The notes under the pieces were generated by a model, which was not told the origin of the DNA, did no database searches, and saw only the letters and a list, made by a program, of their open reading frames with translations. Of a stretch of 64,000 nt of DNA, positions 1-9,308 are shown piece after piece. A program made the position numbers and the translations under genes. The DNA is taken from assembly GCF_004328645.1 (NCBI RefSeq), contig NZ_CP031395.1, positions 2,443,501-2,507,500 of the forward strand, written 5' to 3'. This DNA comes from Hylemonella gracilis (lineage in GTDB: Bacteria > Pseudomonadota > Gammaproteobacteria > Burkholderiales > Burkholderiaceae_C). Position 1 is the first letter of the stretch; each line of letters begins with the position of its first letter.

Positions 1-183
1 TTTGTCCATCAGCGCCTTTTCCGCCGCTTGCACGCATTGCAGCAAAGGCAGTTTGCCGTTGTCGTCGTAATACACGCCCACGCCGAGGTTGACCTTGTTG
101 GGATTGGCGTCGGCGCCGTATTGTTCGTTCAGACCCAGGATCGGGTCGCGCGGCGCCATCTCGACGGCGGAGAAGAGAGACAT
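1..183 (-). CDS. Aromatic/aspartate aminotransferase, N-terminal part only
   Basis: The reverse strand encodes the first 61 residues of a class I PLP-dependent aminotransferase; the rest lies outside the window. The N-terminus (MSLFSAVEMAPRDPILGLNE, followed by an NPNKVNLGVGVYYDDNGK segment) is typical of the TyrB/AspC group, which transfers amino groups between aromatic amino acids or aspartate and 2-oxoglutarate in the cytoplasm. The ATG at 181-183 is preceded by an AGGA ribosome site seven bases upstream, which supports this start. It is divergent from uvrB. The catalytic lysine is not in the window, so TyrB and AspC cannot be separated. Confidence 0.85.
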   Translation of the reverse strand, partial: MSLFSAVEMAPRDPILGLNEQYGADANPNKVNLGVGVYYDDNGKLPLLQCVQAAEKALMDK

Positions 184-314
184 AGGATTCCTAGAGGGTG
201 ATAAGAGAGGAGAGGGTGGACCAGGGTTTGTGGCTTTCGGGAATGGCGTATTCTCGCCAATTCCTCAATGGAATCCCGGATTTTACCGGGCGACCACTAT
301 TCGCCTGCCTCGCC

Positions 315-2458
315 ATGTCCGCCACGCCTTCCGCCTCTGCAGCCCCGCTTGATTCCGCCGAACCGGTCGCATCGGCCATGCCGGCTGAGACCGCGGCGGG
401 TCAGTTCGTTTCCTTTCCCGGCTCGCCATTCGAGCTGTTTCAGCCCTATCCGCCGTCGGGGATCAGCCCGAAGCCATACGTCAGCTGGTCGAGGGCATCA
501 ATGACGGTGAGGTGTTCCAGACCCTGCTGGGCGTGACGGGTTCGGGCAAGACCTACACGATGGCCAATGTGATCGCCCGCCTGGGGCGGCCCGCCATCAT
601 TTTCGCGCCGAACAAGACGCTGGCAGCCCAGCTCTACAGCGAGTTCCGCGAGTTCTTTCCGCGCAATGCAGTCGAGTACTTCGTCAGCTACTACGACTAC
701 TACCAGCCCGAGGCCTATGTGCCGCAGCGCGACCTGTTCATCGAGAAGGACAGCGCCATCAACGAGCACATCGAGCAGATGCGCCTGTCTTGCACCAAGA
801 GCCTACTGGAACGGCGCGACGTGGTCATCGTGGCCACGGTCTCGGCCATCTATGGCATCGGCAAGCCCGAGGATTACCACCAGATGATCCTGACGCTGCG
901 TGCCGGCGATCGCCTGAGCCAGCGTGACGTGATCGCCCAGCTCGTGCGCATGCAGTACCAGCGCAATGACATGGAATTTTCGCGCGGTACCTTCCGCGTT
1001 CGGGGCGACACCATCGACGTGTTTCCCGCGGAGCATTCCGAGTTGGCGCTGCGCATCGAACTCTTCGACGACGAAATCGAGAATCTGCAACTCTTCGATC
1101 CGCTCACCGGCCGTATCAAGCAGAAGATCGCACGTTTCACGGTCTACCCGAGCAGTCACTACGTGACGCCGCGTGAGCAGGTGCTCAAGGCGGTGGAGAC
1201 CATCAAGGTCGAATTGGTTGACCGCGTGAAGGAATTCGTGGGCACGGGCAAGCTGGTCGAGGCACAACGCCTGGAGCAGCGCACCCGTTTCGATCTGGAG
1301 ATGCTGAGCGAAGTGGGGCACTGCAAGGGCATCGAAAATTACACGCGGCATCTGTCTGGCGCGAAGCCGGGTGATCCGCCGCCGACCCTGACGGACTACC
1401 TGCCCCGGGATGCTTTGATGTTCCTGGACGAAAGCCACGTGATGATTGGTCAGCTCGGGGGCATGTACAACGGCGACCGGGCCCGCAAGACCACGCTGGT
1501 CGAGTACGGCTTTCGCCTGCCTTCGGCGCTGGACAACCGCCCGCTCAAGTTCGAGGAGTTCGAGACCAAGATGCGTCAGGCCATCTTTGTCTCCGCCACG
1601 CCGGGCGACTGGGAAAAGACCCATACGGGGGCGGTCGTCGAGCAACTGGTGCGGCCCACGGGCCTCATCGATCCGGAGGTGGAAGTGCGTCCGGCTCTGC
1701 ACCAGGTGGACGACGTGCTGCAGGAGATCCACCTGCGCGTGGAGCGCCATGAGCGCGTGCTGATCACGGTGCTGACCAAGCGCATGGCCGAGCAGTTGAC
1801 CGATTACCTGACGGAAAACGGCGTCAAGGTGCGTTACCTCCATAGCGACGTGGACACTGTGGAGCGTGTCGAGATTCTGCGCGACCTGCGCCTGGGCACC
1901 TTCGACGTGCTGGTGGGCATCAACCTGCTGCGCGAGGGCCTGGACATTCCCGAGGTGTCATTGGTGGCCATCCTCGACGCGGACAAGGAAGGCTTTTTGC
2001 GCTCCGAGCGCAGCCTGATCCAGACCATCGGGCGGGCCGCGCGCAACCTGCGCGGCAAGGCCATTCTTTACGCCGATCGTGTCACCGAATCCATGAAGCG
2101 CGCGCTCGGCGAGACCGAGCGTCGACGTGTCAAGCAGATCGCCCACAACACCGAGCACAACATCACGCCGCGTGCCATCGTCAAGCAGGTGCGCGACCTG
2201 ATCGATGGCGTATACAGCGAGAAGGCGGGGCGCGAATCGGAGCGCCTCGAACGAGAGGCCATGGCCCGTGCCCAGGTGGAGGACATGAGCGAGAAGGACG
2301 TGGCGCGCGAAATCAAGCGGCTGGAAAAGCAAATGATGGAGCACGCCAAGAACCTCGAGTTCGAGCAGGCCGCTCGGACACGCGACCAGCTGGCCATGCT
2401 CAAGGCGCGTGCCTTTGGCGCCGCCGTTCCGGACGTGTTGCCGGGTACGCCGGGCTGA
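315..2458 (+). CDS. uvrB: UvrABC system protein B, with one-base frameshift near the start
   Basis: Excision-repair helicase that verifies DNA damage after UvrA and recruits UvrC. The N-terminal segment ([16 protein letters not shown]) is read in one frame up to about 458. The rest, beginning [12 protein letters not shown], is in another frame. Restoring one G in the GGGG run at 458-461 joins them into a normal protein of 714 residues from ATG 315, or 693 from ATG 378; I cannot choose firmly because neither has a clear ribosome site. Also seen are the Walker A motif GVTGSGKT, the beta-hairpin [16 protein letters not shown], the DESHVM helicase motif and a C-terminal UVR motif. As written, translation could only begin at ATG 512 and would lose the Q-motif region. 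A sequencing error is more likely than a true loss. No LexA box was recognised upstream. Confidence 0.9.
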
Positions 2459-2521
2459 TCCGCGCTTGCCCAGACGGGTTGGGGGTTGGGTCTTGCCCGA
2501 TCCGGGCCGGGAAAAGACCCT

Positions 2522-2577
2522 GTACCCGAGAGAGGTAATGGGTCTTTCGGGTATACTTGAGTCTCTTACTCGGTCTT
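2522..2577 (+). promoter_or_regulatory. Two tandem candidate IscR binding sites and -10 element before iscR
   Basis: Two 25-base segments, 2522-2546 and 2553-2577, both fit the general pattern of type 1 IscR boxes (ATA-S-YY-GACT-n-AGTC-RR-STAT). They match each other at 15 of 25 positions and lie 31 bp apart, about three helical turns. The second reads ATACTTGAG-n5-TTACTCGGT. A TATACT hexamer at 2552-2557 overlaps it and could be the -10 element; I see no good -35. In other bacteria holo-IscR represses its own operon through such sites. The assignment is by eye from the remembered consensus. Confidence 0.55.
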
Positions 2578-2646
2578 TGGCGGTGTTTGCCCCAGGTCCG
2601 GGTCCCTTGGAACTCAGGGCGAAACCTGACCGGAAAGGAGCTTGCC

Positions 2647-3183
2647 ATGCGCCTCACGACCAAAGGCCGTTTTGCGGTCACTGCCATGATTGACTTGGCC
2701 CTGCGCCAGAGCAATGGCCCCGTGACCCTGGCGGCCATCAGCCAGCGCCAGCAAATCTCTTTGTCCTATCTGGAGCAGCTGTTCGGCAAGCTGCGCCGCC
2801 ATGAGCTGGTGGAGTCCACCCGCGGTCCGGGCGGTGGGTACACCCTGGCGCGCAAGGCCGGTGATATTACCGTGGCCGACATCATTCTGTCGGTGGACGA
2901 ACCTCTGGATGCCACCCAGTGCGGGGGCAAGGAAAACTGCCAGGGCAGCGACGGCGGTCGGTGCATGACACACGAGCTGTGGTCGGCGCTGAACACCCGC
3001 ATGGTCGAGTTCCTGGATTCCGTCACGCTGCAGAAGCTGGTGGACGATCAACTGGCCAAGGGCCTCGTGGTGGAAGACAAGCCCGCCATCAAGCGAGCGA
3101 TTTCGGTGGCGCCCATGGTCAAGCCCGTGCGCGTCAACGCGCCGAACTCGGTTTTCGCGCTGGGCAACGCCTTCAAATCCTGA
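2647..3183 (+). CDS. iscR: Fe-S cluster assembly transcriptional regulator IscR
   Basis: Rrf2-family DNA-binding regulator of 178 residues that senses [2Fe-2S] cluster supply and controls the isc operon. The N-terminal winged helix starts [14 protein letters not shown]. The cluster ligands are visible as Cys92, Cys98, Cys106 and His109 in the segment CGGKENC...RCMTH. Spacing between the second and third Cys is two residues longer than in the E. coli protein. The ATG at 2647 follows a GGAAAGGAG ribosome site. It is the first gene of a complete isc operon, and candidate IscR boxes lie immediately upstream, consistent with autoregulation. The C-terminal tail is longer than in E. coli and ends about 58 bp before iscS. 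Confidence 0.95.
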   Translation: MRLTTKGRFAVTAMIDLALRQSNGPVTLAAISQRQQISLSYLEQLFGKLRRHELVESTRGPGGGYTLARKAGDITVADIILSVDEPLDATQCGGKENCQGSDGGRCMTHELWSALNTRMVEFLDSVTLQKLVDDQLAKGLVVEDKPAIKRAISVAPMVKPVRVNAPNSVFALGNAFKS

Positions 3184-3240
3184 CCGGTCTGCTGAATCAG
3201 GCAGCGAGACTTACGCGACAACAAGACATTGAGCACAGCC

Positions 3241-4461
3241 ATGGACATGACGCCTCATTTCCCTATCTACATGGACTACGGCGCGACCACGCCGGTGGAC
3301 CCGCGCGTGGTGGACGCGATGATTCCTTGGTTGCGTGAGCACTTCGGCAATCCGGCCTCGCGCAGCCATGCCTGGGGTTGGGAGGCGGAAGAGGCCGTCG
3401 AGAAGGCCCGTGGTCATGTGGCCGAGTTGATCGGCGCCGATCCGCGCGAAATCGTCTGGACTTCGGGCGCGACCGAATCGATCAATCTCGCGCTCAAGGG
3501 CGCGGCCCAGTTCTACAAGGAAAAAGGCAAGCACCTCATCACCCTCAAGACCGAGCACAAGGCCGTGCTCGATACGATGCGTGAACTCGAGCGGCAGGGC
3601 TTTGACGTCACCTACATGGACGTCAAGGAAGACGGTCTGCTGGACCTTGAGGCGCTCAAGGCGGCCATCCGGCCCGACACCATCCTGATCAGCGTGCTTT
3701 TCGTGAACAACGAGATCGGCGTGATCCAGGACATCCCGGCCATCGGCGCGCTGTGCCGCGAGAAGGGCATCCTGCTGCACGTGGACGCTGCCCAGGCCAC
3801 GGGTCGTGTCGAGATCGACATGAGCAAACTGCCCATCGACCTGATGAGCATGACGGCCCACAAGACCTACGGCCCCAAGGGCATTGGCGCCCTGTATGTG
3901 CGGCGCAAGCCGCGCGTTCGCATCGAGGCGCAGATGCACGGTGGCGGACATGAGCGCGGCATGCGTTCGGGCACGCTGCCCACCCACCAGATCGTGGGCA
4001 TGGGCGAGGCCTTTCGCATCGCCAAGCTGGAGATGGCCCAGGATCTGGAAAAGGCGCGTCGTCTGCAGCAGCGCCTGCTCGATGGCCTGAAAGACATCGA
4101 ACAGGTCTACATCAATGGCAACCTCGAGCGTCGCGTGCCGCAGAACCTGAACATGAGCTTCAATTTCGTCGAGGGCGAGTCGCTCATCATGGGCATCAAG
4201 GGCTTGGCGGTGTCGTCCGGCTCGGCCTGCACCTCGGCCAGCCTGGAGCCCAGCTATGTGCTGCGCGCGCTGGGTCGCAGCGACGAACTCGCACACAGCA
4301 GCCTGCGCATGACCATCGGTCGTTTCACGACCGACGAGGAAATCGATTACGCGATCACCACCATCAAGCACAACGTGGCCAAGCTGCGGGAGTTGAGCCC
4401 CTTGTGGGAAATGTTCAAGGACGGTGTTGACTTGAGCACGATCCAGTGGGCTGCGCATTGA
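3241..4461 (+). CDS. iscS: Cysteine desulfurase IscS
   Basis: PLP enzyme that removes sulfur from cysteine and passes persulfide sulfur to IscU and other acceptors. The 406-residue product has the PLP lysine in [12 protein letters not shown], the HVDAAQATG motif that stacks on the cofactor, and the mobile catalytic cysteine loop [14 protein letters not shown] chose the ATG at 3241, which gives [18 protein letters not shown]; a TTG at 3229 would add four residues, and the ribosome site is weak for either. It is the second gene of the isc operon and is followed by a 104-base gap carrying a family-type intergenic repeat before iscU. Confidence 0.95.
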   Translation: MDMTPHFPIYMDYGATTPVDPRVVDAMIPWLREHFGNPASRSHAWGWEAEEAVEKARGHVAELIGADPREIVWTSGATESINLALKGAAQFYKEKGKHLITLKTEHKAVLDTMRELERQGFDVTYMDVKEDGLLDLEALKAAIRPDTILISVLFVNNEIGVIQDIPAIGALCREKGILLHVDAAQATGRVEIDMSKLPIDLMSMTAHKTYGPKGIGALYVRRKPRVRIEAQMHGGGHERGMRSGTLPTHQIVGMGEAFRIAKLEMAQDLEKARRLQQRLLDGLKDIEQVYINGNLERRVPQNLNMSFNFVEGESLIMGIKGLAVSSGSACTSASLEPSYVLRALGRSDELAHSSLRMTIGRFTTDEEIDYAITTIKHNVAKLRELSPLWEMFKDGVDLSTIQWAAH

Positions 4462-4481
4462 TACAGCAGTGACCTGCTGGT

Positions 4482-4542
4482 GCTGCTTCCCCTCCAGGAG
4501 GCAACGCCAGCGGCCCGGCAAAGCCGGTTCTGCGGTGTTCCT
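4482..4542 (-). repeat. Intergenic GC-rich hairpin repeat, copy A
   Basis: This segment between iscS and iscU, read on the reverse strand, matches a segment at 51099-51153 read forward. The best 31 bases (4501-4531) agree at 27 positions. The centre forms a CCGGC-TTT-GCCGG hairpin followed by CTGGCGTTGC. I associate such elements with Comamonadaceae intergenic regions, but the family assignment is from memory. It sits inside the isc operon, so it could affect mRNA stability between iscS and iscU. Confidence 0.55.
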
Positions 4543-4565
4543 GATATAGAGAGAAAGGAAACGAT

Positions 4566-4961
4566 ATGGCTTACTCAGACAAGGTCATCGACCACTACGA
4601 AAACCCGCGCAACGTCGGCTCTTTCGACAAGGGTGACGACACGATCGGCACCGGCATGGTGGGTGCCCCCGCCTGCGGTGACGTGATGAAGCTGCAGATC
4701 AAAGTGAACCCGTCCACCGGGGTGATCGAGGACGCCCGTTTCAAGACGTATGGCTGCGGTTCCGCGATCGCCTCCAGCTCGCTCGTGACCGAATGGGTCA
4801 AGGGCAAGACGCTGGACCAGGCGGCTGCGCTCAAGAACAGCCAGATCGCCGAGGAACTGGCCTTGCCCCCCGTGAAGGTGCATTGCTCCATCCTGGCCGA
4901 GGATGCGATCAAGGCGGCGGTGGACGACTACCGCAAGAAGCACGCGCAGGTCGCGGCCTGA
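4566..4961 (+). CDS. iscU: Fe-S cluster scaffold protein IscU
   Basis: Scaffold on which [2Fe-2S] clusters are built from IscS sulfur and iron, then released by the HscA/HscB chaperones. The 131-residue protein keeps the three cluster cysteines at positions 37 (GAPACGDV), 64 (YGCGSA) and 107 (KVHCSIL), plus Asp39 beside the first. The LPPVK motif that HscA recognises is at residues 100-104. The ATG at 4566 follows a GAGAAAGGAA ribosome site. Length and motifs are standard for the family, and the position between iscS and iscA is the canonical one. Confidence 0.97.
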   Translation: MAYSDKVIDHYENPRNVGSFDKGDDTIGTGMVGAPACGDVMKLQIKVNPSTGVIEDARFKTYGCGSAIASSSLVTEWVKGKTLDQAAALKNSQIAEELALPPVKVHCSILAEDAIKAAVDDYRKKHAQVAA

Positions 4962-5053
4962 ACAATGATGCCCACCCCGGGCGCTCGGGTGGCATCCCCG
5001 AGGGGATGCGGCTTGATGATCCAGCAAGCGAGGTGGGGACCAGGAAGATCGAT

Positions 5054-5377
5054 ATGGCTGTTACTTTGACTGAATCCGCTGCCCGTCACGTGAGTCGCTA
5101 CCTGAGCCGGCGCGGCAAGGGTGTGGGCGTGCGCCTGGGCGTGAAGACCACGGGCTGTTCCGGCCTGGCCTACAAGCTGGAGTACGTGGACGATGTCGCG
5201 CCCGAGGACATCGTGTTCGAGGACCAAGGCGTCAAGGTGCTGGTCGATCCGAAGAGCCTGTCCTACATCGACGGCACCCAACTTGACTACGTGCGCGAGG
5301 GCCTGAACGAAGGGTTCAAGTTCCACAATCCGAACGAGCGTGACCGTTGCGGTTGTGGCGAGTCGTTCCGCGTCTGA
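5054..5377 (+). CDS. iscA: Fe-S cluster assembly A-type protein IscA
   Basis: A-type carrier of 107 residues that delivers iron or clusters to apo-proteins. The three conserved cysteines are Cys35 (TTGCSG), Cys99 and Cys101 (RCGCGESF). The start is the ATG at 5054 giving [12 protein letters not shown]; the open frame extends further upstream but that part is not protein-like and overlaps iscU. The 92-base iscU-iscA gap is GC-rich and contains short inverted repeats such as CATCCCCGAGGGGATG. hscB follows after 19 bases. Confidence 0.95.
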   Translation: MAVTLTESAARHVSRYLSRRGKGVGVRLGVKTTGCSGLAYKLEYVDDVAPEDIVFEDQGVKVLVDPKSLSYIDGTQLDYVREGLNEGFKFHNPNERDRCGCGESFRV

Positions 5378-5396
5378 GCGCGCGACCAGTTCCTGC

Positions 5397-5918
5397 GTGG
5401 CTACTCTTCAGTCTGACGATTTTGAGCTGTTCGGCCTGCCGCGGCAGTTTGCGCAGGACCGGGTCGCGATCGACGCGCGCTGGAAAGACCTCCAGCGCGA
5501 GGCCCATCCTGACAAGTTCGCGGCCCAGGGCCCGAGCGCCCAGCGCCTGGCCATGCAATGGTCGGTGCGCATCAACGAGGCCTATCAGCGCCTCAAGGAT
5601 CCGCTGCGGCGGGCGGCCTATCTCTGCGAACTGAATGGCGTTGCCGTGAAGGCCGAGGACAACACCGCCATGCCGGCGGAGTTCCTGATGCAGCAGATGG
5701 CCTGGCGCGAGGCGCTGGACGAAGCCGAGGACCTGGATGCTCTAGATGCCCTGAGCGAGGAAGTGGGGGCCGCGCGCGCGCGCGTACTGTCTTCCTTTGA
5801 TTGGTTGCTGGACGAAAAGGGTGACCACGCCGGTGCCGTCCAGCAGGTGCGGTCCTTGATGTTCATCGAGCGTTTTGCCCAGGACGTCGAAGCCCGCTAT
5901 GAAAGCATGGAAAGCTGA
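5397..5918 (+). CDS. hscB: Fe-S co-chaperone HscB (J-domain)
   Basis: J-domain co-chaperone that brings IscU to HscA and stimulates its ATPase. The product is 173 residues from a GTG start at 5397 ([18 protein letters not shown]). The J-domain HPD tripeptide is in [12 protein letters not shown] and the C-terminal helical domain that binds IscU follows. An ATG at 5340 would overlap iscA by 38 bases and add non-homologous residues, so I prefer the GTG. hscA starts 17 bases after its stop. Confidence 0.92.
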   Translation: MATLQSDDFELFGLPRQFAQDRVAIDARWKDLQREAHPDKFAAQGPSAQRLAMQWSVRINEAYQRLKDPLRRAAYLCELNGVAVKAEDNTAMPAEFLMQQMAWREALDEAEDLDALDALSEEVGAARARVLSSFDWLLDEKGDHAGAVQQVRSLMFIERFAQDVEARYESMES

Positions 5919-5935
5919 GCAAGCATAAAAAGAAC

Positions 5936-7812
5936 ATGGCCCTGCTGCAAATTTCAGAACCCGGTCAAGCCCCAGATCCGCACCAGCGCCGCATCGCGGT
6001 GGGCATCGACCTGGGCACCACGCATTCCCTGGTCGCCGCCGTGCGCAATGGTGTCGCCGAATGCCTGCCCGACGCTGAAGGCCGCGTCATCCTGCCTTCG
6101 GTCGTGCGTTACCTGCAGGAGGGCCGCCAGATCGGCCACGCCGCGCGCGAACAACAGATCCACGATCCTGGCAACACCATCGCCTCCGTGAAGCGCCTGA
6201 TGGGGCGCGCCTTGGCGGACATCCCGGAGCCCGACAAATTGCCGTATACGCTGACGGGCGGTGGACGGGATGATGCGGCAGGTGCGCCGGGCATGGTGCG
6301 CATACGCACCATCGCGGGCGAAAAGAGCCCGGTGGAGGTCAGTGCGGAGATCCTTGCGACGCTGCGCCAGCGCGCGGAAGACACCTTCGACAGCGAACTG
6401 CACGGCGCGGTCATCACCGTGCCCGCGTATTTCGACGATGCCCAGCGCCAGGCCACGAAGGACGCGGCGCAGCTGGCGGGGCTGGACGTGTTGCGGCTGA
6501 TCAACGAGCCGACGGCCGCCGCCATTGCCTACGGTCTCGACAACGCCAGTGAGGGCATCTATGCCGTCTACGACCTGGGGGGCGGCACCTTCGACATTTC
6601 CATCCTGCGTCTGAGCCAGGGGGTGTTCGAAGTCATCACCACCGGGGGCGACTCGGCCCTGGGGGAGACGACTATGACCATGCCTTGGCGGCATTCATGC
6701 TGGCCGAGACGGGTTTGAGCGCCGAGACGCCCGAGGACCGGGCCTACCTGCTGGCCGAGGCCCGCGCCGCGAAGGAAGCGCTGTCGGATGAAGACATCGT
6801 GACCGCTGAGATCGAATTGTCCAGTGGCAGCGTCGACCTTTCGCTGAACCGCGACCAGTTCGAGGCCTGCACCGCCGCCCTGACCGCGCGCACCCTGGTC
6901 GCGGTGCGCAAGGCGCTGCGCGATGCGAAGTTGCAGGTGGGCGACGTGCAGGGCGTGGTGATGGTGGGCGGCTCCACGCGCATGCCCGTCATCCAGCGGA
7001 TGGTCGGTGCATTGTTCGGCAAGGCGCCGCTCACCAACCTCAATCCCGATGAGGTCGTGGCGCTGGGCGCGGCCATTCAGGCTAACCAGCTGGCCGGCAA
7101 CAACCCGAATGGTGAACTGCTGCTGCTGGACGTCATTCCGTTATCCCTGGGCATAGAAACCATGGGCGGGCTCGTCGAGCGCATCGTGCCGCGCAACACG
7201 ACCATCCCCACCGCGATGGCCCAGGATTTCACGACCTACCAGGACGGCCAGACCGCGCTGGCACTGCATGTGGTGCAGGGGGAGCGTGATCTGGTGGCCG
7301 ATTGCCGCAGCCTGGCCCGCTTCACGCTGCGGGGCATTCCGCCCATGGCGGCGGGAGCCGCACGCATCCGCGTGACCTTCACGGTGGATGCGGATGGATT
7401 GCTGAGCGTGGCTGCCCGTGAGCAGGTCAGCGGCGCGGAGGCCAACATCCAGGTCAAACCCAGCTACGGCTTGAGCGACGACGAGATCGCGCGGATGTTG
7501 CAGGAGAGCTTCACCACCGCCCAGCAGGACATGCAGGCGAGGGCGCTTGCCGAGGCTCGCGTCGAGGCCGACCGCATGCTGCTGGCCACGCGCAGCGCGC
7601 TTGCGGCCGATGCCGATTTGCTTGCCCCGCAAGAGCGGGGCGCGATGGATGCATTGATGAAAACGCTGGAGGTTCTGCGCACCAGCGAAGACGCCAAGGC
7701 GATCGACGCGGCCACCGAGGCCCTGGCCAAGGGCACCGAGGCTTTCGCTGCCCTGCGCATGAACCGCGGCATCCAGAAGGCGCTGTCGGGCAAGAACATC
7801 GAGGCGGTCTGA
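5936..7812 (+). CDS. hscA: Fe-S assembly Hsp70 chaperone HscA, split by a one-base frameshift
   Basis: Specialised DnaK-like ATPase that helps release clusters from IscU. The first part ([14 protein letters not shown], then the phosphate-binding [12 protein letters not shown]) and the second part (substrate domain) are in different frames. Adding one G to the GGGGG run at 6661-6665 restores [15 protein letters not shown] and a continuous 625-residue protein, close to the 616 of E. coli HscA. As written, the first frame runs off into nonsense at 6718 and the second could start only at 6685. Both halves are otherwise well conserved and the operon is intact, so I infer a homopolymer error rather than a pseudogene. 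Confidence 0.93.
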
Positions 7813-7847
7813 GCCCCGCGTCCCCATCGTCTGAAAGAATTCATTCC

Positions 7848-8186
7848 ATGCCCGTCATCAAAGTCCTGCCTCATCCCGAATACGCACCCGAAGGCGCGGA
7901 GATCCAGGCTCAGCCTGGCGACTCGATCTGCGAGGTGCTGCTCGACAACCACATCGCGATCGAGCATGCCTGCGACATGAGTTGCGCCTGCACGACTTGC
8001 CACGTCATCGTGCGCGAGGGCTACAACTCGCTCAATGAACTCGACGAAAATGAAGAAGATCTGCTGGACCGCGCCTGGGGCCTGACCCCGCAGTCGCGCC
8101 TGAGTTGCCAGGCCATCGTGGCCCGGGAGAACCTGGTGGTGGAGATCCCCAAGTACTCGATCAACCACGCCAAGGAAAATCACTGA
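7848..8186 (+). CDS. fdx: ISC-type [2Fe-2S] ferredoxin
   Basis: Adrenodoxin-type ferredoxin of 112 residues that supplies electrons during cluster assembly. The ligand pattern is C-x5-C-x2-C in HACDMSCACTTCHV with the fourth cysteine in LSCQAIV. The ATG at 7848 follows a GAAAGAA ribosome-like sequence 35 bases after hscA. It is the last gene of the isc operon; no iscX is present, as dnaQ follows after 45 bases with no recognisable strong terminator between them. Confidence 0.95.
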   Translation: MPVIKVLPHPEYAPEGAEIQAQPGDSICEVLLDNHIAIEHACDMSCACTTCHVIVREGYNSLNELDENEEDLLDRAWGLTPQSRLSCQAIVARENLVVEIPKYSINHAKENH

Positions 8187-8231
8187 GTCGCGGCCTGCGT
8201 GCCAACGAGCCGGTTCCTTATCATTTCGTCC

Positions 8232-8945
8232 ATGCGTCAAATCGTTCTTGATACCGAAACCACGGGCCTGTCCGCCGAGGGCGGCGATCGCATCATCGAA
8301 CTGGGCTGCGTGGAACTGCTGAACCGCAAGCTCAGCGGCAACAACCTCCATTTCTATTTCAATCCGGGGCGCGACAGCCACGAAGACGCGTTGAGGGTGC
8401 ATGGCATCAGCAACGAGTTCTTGCGTGACAAGCCCAAGTTCGCCGAGGTGGTGCAGGAGATCCTGGCCTACCTGCAAGGTGCGGAAATCATCATCCATAA
8501 CGCGGCCTTCGACGTCAGCTTCCTGAACAAGGAGTTGGAGTTGATTGGCCAACCGGCCTTCAACACCGTTGTCGGCAGCGTGACCGACACCCTGGCCATG
8601 GCCAAGGAGCTGTATCCGGGCAAGCGCAATTCGTTGGACGCACTGTGCGATCGCCTGGGCGTGGACAACTCAGGGCGAACCTTGCACGGTGCCTTGCTCG
8701 ACGCCGAATTGCTGGCCGACGTCTACATCAACATGACGCGCGGGCAGGACGCCTTGCTGATCGACGCGGGTGACGCCGAGCAGCAGACGGGTACGGGGTT
8801 CGAGCGCATCGATCTGTCGCGCTTTGATCTGCCGGTGTTGCGCGCTTCCGAGCAGGAATTGGCCGCGCACGATGACGTGCTCACGCAGATCGATAAGGCC
8901 TGCGGCGGCAAGACCGTTTGGCGCCAGCTTGCCTTGCCTGTGTAG
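8232..8945 (+). CDS. dnaQ: DNA polymerase III epsilon subunit (3'-5' proofreading exonuclease)
   Basis: Proofreading exonuclease subunit of the replicative polymerase. The 237-residue protein shows the DnaQ-type metal-binding motifs: ExoI as DTETTG, ExoII in HNAAFDVSFLN, and ExoIII in LHGALLDAELLADVY with the His-x4-Asp arrangement. The start is the ATG at 8232 (MRQIVLDTETTG); an upstream GTG at 8199 would add 11 unlikely residues. The C-terminal extension presumably contacts the alpha subunit. It may be co-transcribed with the isc operon or have its own promoter; the sequence does not decide this. Confidence 0.93.
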   Translation: MRQIVLDTETTGLSAEGGDRIIELGCVELLNRKLSGNNLHFYFNPGRDSHEDALRVHGISNEFLRDKPKFAEVVQEILAYLQGAEIIIHNAAFDVSFLNKELELIGQPAFNTVVGSVTDTLAMAKELYPGKRNSLDALCDRLGVDNSGRTLHGALLDAELLADVYINMTRGQDALLIDAGDAEQQTGTGFERIDLSRFDLPVLRASEQELAAHDDVLTQIDKACGGKTVWRQLALPV

Positions 8946-9084
8946 GCCTCTGAAAGCCACTGAACTTGTGGCATAATCATGGTCTCTTGAGAGCGCAAGC
9001 CGATATTTTTGTTGCGCAAGTCGTCGTAAACCCTCGGTTGAATTCCTCGCGGATTCATGTTGATGGTTGCGGCGCAAGAATCAA

Positions 9085-9159
9085 GGGCGATTAGCTCAGC
9101 GGTAGAGCACTGCATTCACACTGCAGGGGTCACATGTTCGATCCATGTATCGCCCACCA
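9085..9159 (+). tRNA. tRNA-Val (anticodon CAC)
   Basis: A full cloverleaf is visible: acceptor arms GGGCGAT (9085-9091) and ATCGCCC (9149-9155), D-loop TAGCTCAGCGGTAGAGC, anticodon stem CTGCA/TGCAG with loop TTCACAC, and T stem ACATG/CATGT around TTCGATC. The anticodon CAC at 9117-9119 reads GUG valine codons. The discriminator A is followed by an encoded CCA at 9157-9159. A CATAAT hexamer near 8975 may be the -10 of its promoter, but the -35 is poor. Confidence 0.96.
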
Positions 9160-9161
9160 AC

Positions 9162-9201
9162 AATGCAAAGGGCCACAACTTCGGTTGTGGCCTTTTGCAT
9201 T
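9162..9201 (+). terminator. Rho-independent-type hairpin after tRNA-Val
   Basis: Directly after the tRNA, AATGCAAA-GGGCCACAAC and GTTGTGGCC-TTTTGCATT form a long near-perfect stem closed by a short TTCG-type loop. The T run is inside the 3' arm. This fits a terminator for the tRNA transcript and separates it from the regulator downstream. Confidence 0.8.
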
Positions 9202-9255
9202 GGCGCGAGCAGAAAATATTTTCCGTTTGGTGGGGGGGTCTCCCTCATACTGAAA

Positions 9256-9297
9256 TGGACTTGCCAGTCCAATCCAAACTAGACTGGACCGTCCAGT
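9256..9297. promoter_or_regulatory. Candidate TetR operators before the efflux regulator
   Basis: Two related palindromes lie 12 to 53 bases upstream of the TetR start codon. The downstream one, ACTGGACCGTCCAGT at 9283-9297, has perfect 7-bp arms around a central C. The upstream one, TGGACTTGCCAGTCCA at 9256-9271, shares the TGGAC/GTCCA half-sites. The regulator is the first gene of the efflux cluster, so autoregulation through these sites is the simplest reading. Confidence 0.6.
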
Positions 9298-9308
9298 ATG
9301 ATTTGGGC

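Noticed and set aside
184-314. LexA/SOS box before uvrB
   Set aside because: No CTGT-n8-ACAG pattern found in the divergent gap.
512-2458. UvrB starting at the internal ATG 512
   Set aside because: It would lose the conserved Q-motif N-terminus that is present upstream in another frame.
6659-6690. Programmed frameshift in hscA
   Set aside because: The site lacks a slippery heptamer with a stimulatory structure, hscA is not known to be recoded, and similar one-base losses occur in two other genes here.
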